The notes under the pieces are model-generated. The model was not told the DNA's origin. It did no database searches and saw nothing but the letters and a program-made list of their open reading frames with translations. Position numbers and translations under genes: made by a program. A stretch of 27,485 nucleotides of DNA from RYN-428 sp035695715 (GTDB taxonomy: Bacteria; Planctomycetota; Phycisphaerae; Tepidisphaerales; Tepidisphaeraceae). Of the stretch, positions 15,476-22,444 are shown one piece after another; position 1 is the stretch's first letter, and each line of letters starts with the position of its first letter. The stretch is taken from NCBI GenBank assembly GCA_035695715.1, contig DASRRM010000523.1:1-27485 (forward strand), given 5' to 3'.

Positions 15476-15598
15476 ATTCATCGCCGGATTACGCCCTTGC
15501 CTTGGACCGGACATTCTTAAGCGGCGGGTGTGTCAGAACCGGCGTTTCGGGACAACGAGCTCGGGAGCCCATCGAAAAATCCATACATCCAATCACAT

Positions 15599-17065
15599 TC
15601 ACTTCGCGGACTGCAACTCTGTCCAGCTATTGTTCGGCGTGGCCGGCGGCGCGGTTGGGTCATTGGTCACAATCACGCTACCGTTTGTTCCTTCATAGGC
15701 ATGCTTGTAACCGGCGGGCACCTTCATTGCCTGGCCCGTCGAGGGGTTTTGCACTTTTTGCAGATCGTTTACATAGTCCATGAACGTGTCGTGGGCGGCA
15801 GCCTTGGTTGCCTGTTGTTGCTGGAAATTATTGCGAATACGGTCAGATACTTCCGTCTGCGCCTGGCGGGCATATTCATGCATCGCATCCATTCGGGCGG
15901 CAGTGTTGCGGATCATCGCCTGCAACTTTTCCTTCTGCTCGTTCACCAGCTTTTCGCCAATCTGCGAGTAGATATTGAACCAGGGCAGTTCGATCGAAAT
16001 GGAATCGTGAACCGCCAGAAAGATGGGCATCTCCGCGTCCAGCGTCCCCACCGCGCCGCGATAAGAATCCGTTTCGGCCGACCAGATCGACCAGGCGTTT
16101 TGGCCCACGCCGATGCGGCGGCTTATCAAGGAGCAGACGAAAATCTCCTCCATTTTGCGGTCCTGCTGAACATAATTCAGCCGGATGCGGGACGAGACAG
16201 CTTTGGCATTGGGGGCACGGCCGGCGATCTTGGCCGCATATTCCGGCAGGTCCTTATTCTCCACCACCGTCACGTCCACGCCTTTCATATCGGGGCGAAG
16301 CCGCGGAAGGACGAACTGCTTGACGTAGTCGAGCGGGGTCGCGGGAATGTGGCGGATTTCAGCGCCGTTCTGGTCGAGGTTTCCCTCAGCCAGTTGCCGT
16401 TCATACAGCCCGCGAAACCGCCCGCCGGTCTGCGCCATGTCGGCTTGAATCTGCGATTCGCGAATCCCGTCGGTGTATCCGATCTGCGGATAGAACTCGG
16501 CGGTTGCCTGGGTTTTTGGATCGGTCACGGCGATAAACGAAACCGCCAGCCCCGCCCCGCCGGGGATCCAGGAAATCTGCCCCTGCATTTTCCATCCTTC
16601 AGGAACCAGCATCGAGATGGCGTCGATTTTCATGTCCTGGTCCACCACCTTCTGCGGCACCAGCACCACAGCCTGCGCTGCGTTGGCGGCAGGAGGATCG
16701 GCAACCGGAATCAGTTGGAATTTGGCGTCGCCGCTGGTCAGCGTCAGCTTGTGGTCGGCAACAAAAATTTCCACCGGAAACTGGCTGCCGTCGGCGGAAA
16801 ATGTACCGGCCAGTTTTCCCCGGTCAGCGGGGTCCTGATGCGCCACCAGCGCATACGAATTGCCGCCCTTTTCGATGGTGCCGGTATAGGCGCCTGGCGT
16901 TTCGGCGGCGCTCAGATGCACCTTTACGGCCGATTTCGCGCCCTCAGGCGTGCTGAAAGTGCCGGCGAATGGATCATCAGCGCGCACCTGATTGGATAAA
17001 ACCGCGACCCACGCAATGACCAACAGCCCAACCAACGACCAACGCAAAGAGATGCCAATTTTCAT
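15599..17065 (-). CDS. Exported protein of unknown function
   Basis: The 488-residue protein has a signal peptide (MKIGISLRWSLVGLLVIAWV, cleavage probably after VRA). Residues about 35-125 look like a beta-rich module with regularly spaced G and S residues (FAGTFSTPEGAKSAVKV...). A middle region about 140-370 begins at the segment MLVPEGWKMQGQISW and has no signature I recognise. A glutamine-rich helical stretch (about 380-440, NEQKEKLQAMIRNTAARMDA) follows. The C-terminus is a short conserved-looking module (FMDYVNDLQKVQNPSTGQ, then VPAGYKHAYEGTNG and VIVTNDP). That last part resembles tails found in several uncharacterised bacterial proteins. ATG 17065 was preferred to the TTG at 17080. Function not assigned. 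Confidence 0.75.
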   Translation of the reverse strand: MKIGISLRWSLVGLLVIAWVAVLSNQVRADDPFAGTFSTPEGAKSAVKVHLSAAETPGAYTGTIEKGGNSYALVAHQDPADRGKLAGTFSADGSQFPVEIFVADHKLTLTSGDAKFQLIPVADPPAANAAQAVVLVPQKVVDQDMKIDAISMLVPEGWKMQGQISWIPGGAGLAVSFIAVTDPKTQATAEFYPQIGYTDGIRESQIQADMAQTGGRFRGLYERQLAEGNLDQNGAEIRHIPATPLDYVKQFVLPRLRPDMKGVDVTVVENKDLPEYAAKIAGRAPNAKAVSSRIRLNYVQQDRKMEEIFVCSLISRRIGVGQNAWSIWSAETDSYRGAVGTLDAEMPIFLAVHDSISIELPWFNIYSQIGEKLVNEQKEKLQAMIRNTAARMDAMHEYARQAQTEVSDRIRNNFQQQQATKAAAHDTFMDYVNDLQKVQNPSTGQAMKVPAGYKHAYEGTNGSVIVTNDPTAPPATPNNSWTELQSAK

Positions 17066-17122
17066 GTGAATCTCGATCAAAGTTAATCAAGAAAAACGAT
17101 ACAGTTTATTTTCCGACAGACC

Positions 17123-17605
17123 CTAATGATGATGTCCGCCGGGACCATGTACGTGACGATGGCTGATTTCCTGCGCGGTGGCGGCTCGAACCGATATAAT
17201 TTTCACATCGAAGTTCAGCGTCTGCCCCGCCAGCGGATGATTGGCGTCGATGCGGACATCATCCCCCTCGACCGACACCACGGTAATCACGCGCGAGCCT
17301 GCATTCTGTCCTTCGGCGCGAAACTGCATCCCGGGCTCAACTTTCGCATCGCCAAACGCGTTGCGCGAAACCGACTGCACCATCGCATCATTACGCAGCC
17401 CATAACCTTTCTCGGGCCCAATGGACACGGTCAGGCTCTCGCCGGCGGATTTGCCCTCAAGCGCTTTTTCCAGCCCTGGTGTAATACTCCCGGCACCATG
17501 AAGATAAGTCAGCGGCTCGTGGCCATTGGAAGTATCGATCACCGCTCCATTGGTGTCCGTGAGCGTGTAATCGATCGCCACGACCGTGTCTTTTCCGATT
17601 TCCAT
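17123..17605 (-). CDS. slyD: FKBP-type peptidyl-prolyl isomerase, SlyD-like
   Basis: This 160-residue cytoplasmic isomerase and chaperone speeds cis-trans rotation at proline bonds. The N-terminal FKBP strand is MEIGKDTVVAIDYTLTDTNG. The family motif PLTYLHGAGSITPGLEKAL (31-49) is followed by the IF chaperone flap (about 65-125) with GYGLRNDAMVQSVSR. NHPLAGQTLNFDVKI (122-136) is the closing FKBP strand. The C-terminus HRHVHGPGGHHH is a short metal-binding tail; SlyD of E. coli has a longer one used for nickel. The ATG at 17605 has GGAAGG upstream. The in-frame extension to 17779 is repeat sequence. Confidence 0.93.
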   Translation of the reverse strand: MEIGKDTVVAIDYTLTDTNGAVIDTSNGHEPLTYLHGAGSITPGLEKALEGKSAGESLTVSIGPEKGYGLRNDAMVQSVSRNAFGDAKVEPGMQFRAEGQNAGSRVITVVSVEGDDVRIDANHPLAGQTLNFDVKIISVRAATAQEISHRHVHGPGGHHH

Positions 17606-17679
17606 TGGTAATTCCTTCCTGCCAAAAATACAGCTTTGGCCGAAGCATACGAATTCGGAGCCGCAAGAGAAGGGTTGGT

Positions 17680-17720
17680 AAATGAGGAATGACGAACGGC
17701 GAATGACGAAAGGGTGCGAA
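17680..17720. repeat. GAATGAC heptamer-phased repeat
   Basis: Units GAATGAC, GAACGGC, GAATGAC, GAAAGGG follow each other in 7-bp steps just upstream of slyD. The complementary theme GTCATTC/GACATTC occurs upstream of lspA. Confidence 0.5.
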
Positions 17721-17758
17721 CCGGAATTGGGTTTGGAAGATATCAATTCACGAAGGGT

Positions 17759-17950
17759 CTGCCCAAAAACAAGCTGCACGGTTCTTTCGCTCGATTCCCA
17801 AGTCTGTCGATTGAACGCCGGTTCTGAGGTACTCCGAAGAGCCGGGTCGTTTCCGGTAAAACCCGGCTCTTCGGAGTACCTCAGAACCGGCGTCGAGTGG
17901 ACAGATGTGCGACACGGTCAAGAACACTGCCCGCGTTATTTTCGGGCAGC
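17759..17950. repeat. Long hairpin with GGTACTCCGAAG arms
   Basis: A perfect 32-bp inverted repeat (17816-17847 with 17861-17892) leaves a 13-nt loop. Beyond it the flanks still pair imperfectly out to CTGCCC at 17759 and GGGCAG at 17945, so the whole element is about 190 bp. It fills the space between the lipoprotein and slyD. The word GGTACTCCGAAGA recurs at 18619 and, in part, at 27461. Confidence 0.9.
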
Positions 17951-17963
17951 CCAAGTCAACGCC

Positions 17964-18443
17964 TCACTTCCCGCCTTCCTCCGGGCGGGTCATGTTGAAT
18001 TGGCCGCGGTCGGCATCAGACGTGTAGCGGGCGTAAAACTTTTCGGAATCGGCACGGCCCTCGTAGTGATATTCGCCGCCGGCCAGCGCGCCCAAGTCGG
18101 CTGAGCCGGTGAAGGTGACCCAGTCGAATTTCGGATCGGCTTCCAGATCCATCTCATAGTTAAAGTGAAACATGCCGCCATACGTGGCGGCGTAGCGGGC
18201 ATGGTAGGTGCGTGTGCCGGTCTGCGTGATCAGGCAGCGCAGGCCGCCGGTGTGGCCGTCGGTGTCGCTGGCCCAGGTGCCTTCCCAGCGGCCGGTCATG
18301 TCAGTAGGGCCGACCGGCTTTGCCGAGGCGGCTGCGTCCCAGTCATGATCGAATGAGGAGCAGCCGGTGAGCATCGAAAGGCAGGCGAAGATCATGATCG
18401 CGGCGAGATTTTCGGCACGAAAAAATCGGGATGCAAAAGCCAT
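17964..18443 (-). CDS. Small lipoprotein of unknown function
   Basis: The 159-residue product has a type II signal peptide: MAFASRFFRAENLAAIMIFA, then a lipobox LTGC with the lipidated cysteine at about residue 28. The mature part has one beta-rich domain: DMTGRWEGTWASDTDGHTGG, CLITQTGTRTYHARY, FHFNYEMDLE, and a closing GEYHYEGRADSEKFYARY. This resembles lipocalin-like or other small beta-barrel proteins in strand pattern only. The start at 18443 is favoured by GAGGA 8 nt upstream; starts at 18458 and 18497 are possible but give weaker signal peptides. It is a likely substrate of the LspA encoded at 5311. Confidence 0.72.
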   Translation of the reverse strand: MAFASRFFRAENLAAIMIFACLSMLTGCSSFDHDWDAAASAKPVGPTDMTGRWEGTWASDTDGHTGGLRCLITQTGTRTYHARYAATYGGMFHFNYEMDLEADPKFDWVTFTGSADLGALAGGEYHYEGRADSEKFYARYTSDADRGQFNMTRPEEGGK

Positions 18444-18618
18444 TGGGAAGTTCCTCATCGCGGCCGGTGCCCGCGAGCAAAAGAAAAAAGTAACCACGGA
18501 GGCACGGAGGTGTGGTTTTACCCTTGCGCGCCTTCGTTCACAAAACCTTTCTTTATTTTTTCACCTATAGAATTCTTACGGTTGGTGGCGTGTCTGGACG
18601 ACCGTCATCCTGAGCTGA

Positions 18619-18674
18619 GGTACTCCGAAGAATCCTGCCGGGACGCGAAGGCGGGCCAGAATCTTCGGAGTACC
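18619..18674. repeat. GGTACTCCGAAGA hairpin
   Basis: GGTACTCCGAAGA (18619-18631) pairs perfectly with TCTTCGGAGTACC (18662-18674); pairing extends inward with a bulge (AATCCTGCC / GGCCAGA). It shares its arm word with the large hairpin at 17759-17950 but not its loop. Confidence 0.8.
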
Positions 18675-18724
18675 ACAGGCGCACTGGCTCGTGCGCCGAC
18701 CCCGTTGTGACTATCCTACGCAGA

Positions 18725-18854
18725 GCGCGGGCGGGATTCTCTGAAGTGTGCACATCTTCTGCAAGGAAGTGCGGGCCGCAGGGGCGCCGCAGTCGTCTAA
18801 GCGACAAGCAAGTCTGGTCGGCCTTGTGCACGGTTCAGAGAATCCCGCCCGCGC
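18725..18854 (+). repeat. 130-bp structured element, copy A
   Basis: A perfect 21-bp inverted repeat closes the element (GCGCGGGCGGGA plus TTCTCTGAA on the left, the complement at 18834-18854), followed inward by GTGCAC / GTGCAC. The approximately 107-bp core from TTCTCTGAA to TTCAGAGAA matches copy B, read in reverse, with about 8 differences. Confidence 0.85.
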
Positions 18855-18983
18855 CGACGCATTATGCCGCATCGCCGTGCATTATTGTGCATCGTTCGGC
18901 GAGCGCTGCGAGTGTTCGGGCACGCCGCCGCCAACGCCTCGCGAGTGCTTGTGCATATCAAGCCTCCAAGTCACGTCCGTTGC

Positions 18984-19117
18984 CGCGCGATTGAATTCTC
19001 TGAACCATGCACAAGGCCGACAAGACTCGCTGGTCGCTTAGACGACTGCGGGCGCCCCTACGGCCCGCACTTCCTTGCAGAAGATGTGCATACTTCAGAG
19101 AATTCAATCGCTGCGCG
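18984..19117 (-). repeat. 130-bp structured element, copy B
   Basis: Same core as copy A, in opposite orientation. Its outer stem is CGCGATTGAA / TTCAATCGC, unlike the GC-rich stem of copy A but still self-complementary. The inner GTGCAC pair of copy A is ATGCAC / GTGCAT here, a compensatory change. Confidence 0.85.
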
Positions 19118-19287
19118 TGCGCACCGCTGCGCAACGCCATACACCTTCCATCGGATAGTCTCAGTAGGATCACCACGGTGGCCTTTTTCAACCGAACAAG
19201 ATCAGGCGGCGTGTGTGTGTATCAGGATGACGATTGCCCGTCCCACCAACCTGAAAAACGCCGTGGAATCGTAGGCGCCGCGTCGAT

Positions 19288-21099
19288 TCACTCGGGAACG
19301 ATTTCAATTCCATTGATTTCCGGCCCGTCATCGGTTTTGCCGTGTTGGAAGAGGATCGACAATCGTCCATCGGCCACAGTGACATGGAAACTTTTCACCA
19401 ATGCCTTGTTGTTGCCGCCGGCTTCCTTGGCGACATTCAGGTCGCGAAGTTCGTTGCCTTGCACAATGACGCTGAATATCCGGGGATGGCCATCGTTGAT
19501 ATGTTCTGATGTCTCGGCAAAGTGCAGATTGATGGCATATTTGCCATTGGGAACGTGGCGGCTCCAGCCGGTCATGGCCCAACGCTCGGTGCGATAAATA
19601 TCGGGGAAATCGGTGTTGGCGACGGCGACCGGGCCGCGATCCACGGTCTGGCCTCCATCAAATCCCGACTCGGCTTCCCACGTGTTGCCGCGCGGGTCGC
19701 GAACGGCTGTCGGGCTGCCGGCGTCAATGCGAACCGTGGGCCGGTCGGCAATCACTTCAATCCCATTGATCTCCGGCGCATCGTCCTTGGTCCGGGTAAA
19801 GCCGATCGCCAGATTACCATCCTTCACGGTGACATGAAATGTCTTGACCAGCGCCCGGCGAAGGCCGCCGGTCTCTTTGAAAACGTTGATGCCCTTTAAT
19901 TCGATTCCCTGCACTTTGAGGTCGAAAATGCGCGGGTGGGTATCGGGGGTATCGCCAATGCCGTGCCAGGTTTCGGCGAAATAAAGATTCACGGTGTAGT
20001 TGCCATTGGGCACAGCCTTGTGCCAGCCGGTCATGTTAAAGCGTTCGGTGCGGTAGAGGTCGGGGAAATCGGTGTTGGCGATGGCCACCGGGCCGCGATC
20101 GACGACTTCGCCGCCATCGAAGCCGGAATCCGCTTCCCACGTATTGCCGTGCGGATCGTGAACCGCATTAGGGCTTCCGGCGTCGATGCGAAGGGCAAAC
20201 AGTGGATGCTCATCGACATGAGCCACAATGTTCTGCCCGCCCGGCCCGGCAGGAACGACTTCAATGCCGCAGATGATCGGAAAGTGCTCTCCGACCTTGG
20301 TGAAGTGAATCGTGAGATTGCCGTCGGTGACGGCGACATTCACGGTGCGAATCAATTCCTTGGAATAGCCGTCTGCTTCCTTCAGGACATCGATGTGATG
20401 CAGCGGCTGGCCCTGCACGTCCATATTGAACTGCCGCACGCCGGGCCCGGTAATCGCATTGCACATCTCGGCAAAGTGCAGCATCACGGTGTAATTGCCA
20501 TTGGGCACGGCGTGATGCCAGGTTTTTGCATTCCACCATTCGCCGGCGTAAAGGGCGGGGAAGCGGCTGTTTTGCACGGGCGGCTTTTCGGCCGCCTTGA
20601 TCTCGCCGCTGTCAAAACCATTGGACGCTTCCCAGACGTGGCCGTCAGGATCGGTCAACGGCGTTTTGCTTCCCGCCGCGATGCGGATCACGCCGGCCGA
20701 GGCATTGGCCGGCTGATGCAAGCTGGCGACAACCGGCTGGGCCGGAGTCTGTGTCGCCGGCGCCTTGGCCGGGGCTGGCGCTACCGGTTTGACGGCAACG
20801 GCCGGCGCCGGCTTGGCCGGTGTTGGAACGGCGGGTGTGGATGCCTTCGCAATCTGCGGGGCGGCGGGCTTGGGCGCTTCAACCGCTGGCGCTGGCTCGG
20901 TGTACGTCACGCCTTTTTGCTTGAGCAGATCATCCGCCGACACCACCTGCTGACCATCGGCGGGCTTGTCGGCGGCATCCTTGTGAACCAGCGACAACCC
21001 ATGTGAATCGAACTGCACAAACCCCATTCCCATGCCAATGCCCAGCACCACCATGCCGAGCAAGGCGAGGAATACAACAATCAGACCGATTCGAAGCAT
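19288..21099 (-). CDS. Membrane-anchored protein with three malectin-like domains
   Basis: The 603-residue protein has an N-terminal membrane anchor (MLRIGLIVVFLALLGMVVLG). Residues about 65-125 form a proline/alanine-rich linker (PAPAKAPATQTPAQP). Three malectin-like carbohydrate-binding domains follow at about 136-285, 302-452 and 455-603. Each has the sequence order (R)IxAGS, D(P)xGxxWEAxxGFDxG, FPxxYxxE, VPNGxYxxxLxFAE, VxGxxLxxxxVxKExG, VxxGxLxIxFxx and a closing GIEV/GIEI. The second and third are nearly duplicates (IDAGSP...DPxGNTWEA); the first is more diverged. It probably binds sugars at the cell surface or links the envelope to polysaccharide. The start at 21099 has GGAGAAGG upstream. 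The longer in-frame start at 21390 runs through repeat sequence. Confidence 0.87.
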   Translation of the reverse strand: MLRIGLIVVFLALLGMVVLGIGMGMGFVQFDSHGLSLVHKDAADKPADGQQVVSADDLLKQKGVTYTEPAPAVEAPKPAAPQIAKASTPAVPTPAKPAPAVAVKPVAPAPAKAPATQTPAQPVVASLHQPANASAGVIRIAAGSKTPLTDPDGHVWEASNGFDSGEIKAAEKPPVQNSRFPALYAGEWWNAKTWHHAVPNGNYTVMLHFAEMCNAITGPGVRQFNMDVQGQPLHHIDVLKEADGYSKELIRTVNVAVTDGNLTIHFTKVGEHFPIICGIEVVPAGPGGQNIVAHVDEHPLFALRIDAGSPNAVHDPHGNTWEADSGFDGGEVVDRGPVAIANTDFPDLYRTERFNMTGWHKAVPNGNYTVNLYFAETWHGIGDTPDTHPRIFDLKVQGIELKGINVFKETGGLRRALVKTFHVTVKDGNLAIGFTRTKDDAPEINGIEVIADRPTVRIDAGSPTAVRDPRGNTWEAESGFDGGQTVDRGPVAVANTDFPDIYRTERWAMTGWSRHVPNGKYAINLHFAETSEHINDGHPRIFSVIVQGNELRDLNVAKEAGGNNKALVKSFHVTVADGRLSILFQHGKTDDGPEINGIEIVPE

Positions 21100-21189
21100 A
21101 ACCTTCTCCAACAAGCGATTGCGCACACGTCCCTGCGGGCAGATACCACCATTCATTACCGGGCGAAGCAGCAGGCGTTGGAATGCGGG

Positions 21190-21340
21190 GAGCTCGCGAA
21201 GGCGCGAAGCAGCGAAGACAACCGCGAAGAAAACATACAAGTTGCGGACTCTCTTCGCATTTCCGAACAACTGAGCCCCGAAGCCGGTATTCGAGATATT
21301 CTTCGCGTCTTCCTTCGCGGCATCGCGCCATCGCGAGCTC
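21190..21340. repeat. GCTCGCGAAGGCGCGA inverted repeat, copy 3
   Basis: Arms at 21190-21230 and 21300-21340 share the family word with copies 1 and 2 (GAGCTCGCGAAGGCGCGAAG on the left). The right arm has more mismatches than in the other copies. It fills the gap between yqgF and the malectin gene. Confidence 0.88.
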
Positions 21341-21402
21341 TGCCTTCTAACGCCAAGCCCAACCGACAGGTGTTGTACAGATACTGCCAAACTGAAATTA
21401 TC

Positions 21403-21846
21403 CTACGGCAACTCCAGTGCCGGAAGCCTCCCATCGAGAAACCCCTGCAGGAATCCGGCGGCGGCAATGGCGTCTAATCGTTCCTTGCGGTCTTTGCGGG
21501 TCATTTTCTCACCCCCCCGCTTTCGCTCGCTCAGCATTTCATCGGCCTCGAAGCTGCTGAGCCGCTCGTCAATCAGCACCAGCGGCAGTTGTGCTAGGGC
21601 AGCCAGTTCGCGCGCCCAGCCGATGGCCGTTCGGGCGGCCGGGCCGATGCTTTCGTCCATATTGATGGGAACGCCGACGAGCAGTCGCTCGACGCCTTCC
21701 TTGAGGATGATCGCCAACACTTCATCCCGCGCCTGGTGCGGCGAACCCACCGTCAGCACGGCCCACGGCGTGGCAAAGCGGGCTCCTTCGTCGCTCATCG
21801 CCAGCCCAACGCGCCGCGTTCCAAGATCGATTGCCAGGGTTCTCAT
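21403..21846 (-). CDS. yqgF: YqgF/RuvX family putative pre-16S rRNA nuclease
   Basis: The 147-residue RNase H-fold protein is needed in E. coli for the final 5' processing of 16S rRNA and is also described as a Holliday junction resolvase homologue. The motifs are AIDLGTRRVGLAMSDE (D7), LLVGVPINMD (56-64), LIDERLSS (E94) and the closing RKERLDAIAAAGFLQ (D125). D7, E94 and D125 are the expected metal-binding residues. The length is typical. The ATG at 21846 follows the family start; an upstream in-frame start at 21957 would add non-conserved sequence that includes a palindromic repeat. It lies on the same strand as pnkp and hen1 but 600 bp beyond, so it may not share their transcript. Confidence 0.93.
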   Translation of the reverse strand: MRTLAIDLGTRRVGLAMSDEGARFATPWAVLTVGSPHQARDEVLAIILKEGVERLLVGVPINMDESIGPAARTAIGWARELAALAQLPLVLIDERLSSFEADEMLSERKRGGEKMTRKDRKERLDAIAAAGFLQGFLDGRLPALELP

Positions 21847-21916
21847 GAAGACAGATCCCAACGCGGTTTGACTAACTCCACAAAGCCGTCGAAATGCAAT
21901 GTGTTCCGCGCACCAT

Positions 21917-21953
21917 TGCGCAACATTCTGCGCAACGCCATGTTGCGCAACAT
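21917..21953. promoter_or_regulatory. Three TGCGCAAC words, one in a 14-bp palindrome
   Basis: TGCGCAAC occurs at 21917, 21929 and 21944. The last lies inside the perfect palindrome ATGTTGCGCAACAT (21940-21953). It is 70-110 bp upstream of the yqgF start, so a regulator binding site is possible. Confidence 0.35.
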
Positions 21954-22080
21954 CCATTTTTTCGTCAAAAACCGACCTGCTGCAACACTGACGTGATATC
22001 CTTCATAAGCCACCGGATATTGCAAACGCAATCAATTCGTCCGTTTCCCGTCGCTACCCTGGGAAACTTCTTCCCCCACT

Positions 22081-22294
22081 CTATAGTCAAAAACGTCGTA
22101 TTTTTGACACGTAAGTTCCGGCGTCATCAGGAATAAAAAAATCCGACCCATGGTTCTCGGCATGATGAATGTTCGCACCATGCGCCATTGTAAACAGCAT
22201 CCTTCAATGGTTGCTTCCTCTACTATAGCGCAAAAAGTTTACATTTTTGATCCATAACCCCCGCTACGGCGGGGGATAAAAATTTCCGACCCAT
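22081..22294. repeat. Two direct repeats of 71-72 bp, each with a hairpin
   Basis: Both copies begin CTATAG and end CCGACCCAT (22081-22151 and 22223-22294), with about 70% identity. Each has a hairpin with arms CAAAAA / TTTTTG and a different 7-nt loop, and GGRATAAAAA near the end. Copy 2 also has a CCCCCGC / GCGGGGG hairpin (22258-22275) at the place where copy 1 has unrelated sequence. Confidence 0.7.
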
Positions 22295-22323
22295 CCTTTT
22301 TAAGCGCGGGGAAATCACCTGAA

Positions 22324-22405
22324 GAGCCGCGCACGCAGGGTACTCCCGGAGTAAGCGGGCCTCCCCGAAACCGCTTACTACGGGAGTACCCTGCGTGCGC
22401 GGCTC
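22324..22405. repeat. GAGCCGCGCACG inverted repeat, copy 2
   Basis: The arms 22324-22358 and 22371-22405 (35 bp) have one mismatch and a 12-nt loop. Compared with copy 1 at 15395, the pair at arm position 13 is changed on both sides (GCACGG / CCGTGC to GCACGC / GCGTGC), so complementarity is preserved. It lies 40 bp beyond the stop of pnkp. Confidence 0.9.
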
Positions 22406-22444
22406 TTTCTACGCCGGACCAGACATTTTCATCCGGCGGATGCG

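Larger units (their letters stand above)
18498..19287. other. 790-bp gene-free repeat region
   Basis: No gene is convincing on either strand. The region holds a GGTACTCCGAAG hairpin (18619-18674) and two opposed copies of a 130-bp palindromic element (18725-18854 and 18984-19117). The open frames seen here consist of these repeats. Confidence 0.65.
21847..22444. other. 598-bp gene-free interval with repeats
   Basis: No gene is supported. The interval contains three TGCGCAAC words (21917-21951), a pair of 71/72-bp direct repeats each with a TCAAAAA...TTTTTGA hairpin (22081-22151 and 22223-22294), and a GAGCCGCGCACG palindrome (22324-22405). Confidence 0.6.

Noticed and set aside
15530..16999. 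Long plus-strand open frame of 489 codons
   Set aside because: It is antisense to the exported protein at 15599-17065, which has a signal peptide and protein-like composition. The plus frame has the H/R/G-rich composition of a shadow.
18725..19117. CRISPR array
   Set aside because: There are only two copies, they are inverted relative to each other, and no regular spacer pattern or cas gene is present.
19007..19597. Plus-strand open frame of 196 codons
   Set aside because: It is made of element copy B and the antisense of the malectin gene.
21100..21390. In-frame extension of the malectin protein
   Set aside because: It encodes palindrome sequence; GGAGAAGG and the membrane anchor support 21099.
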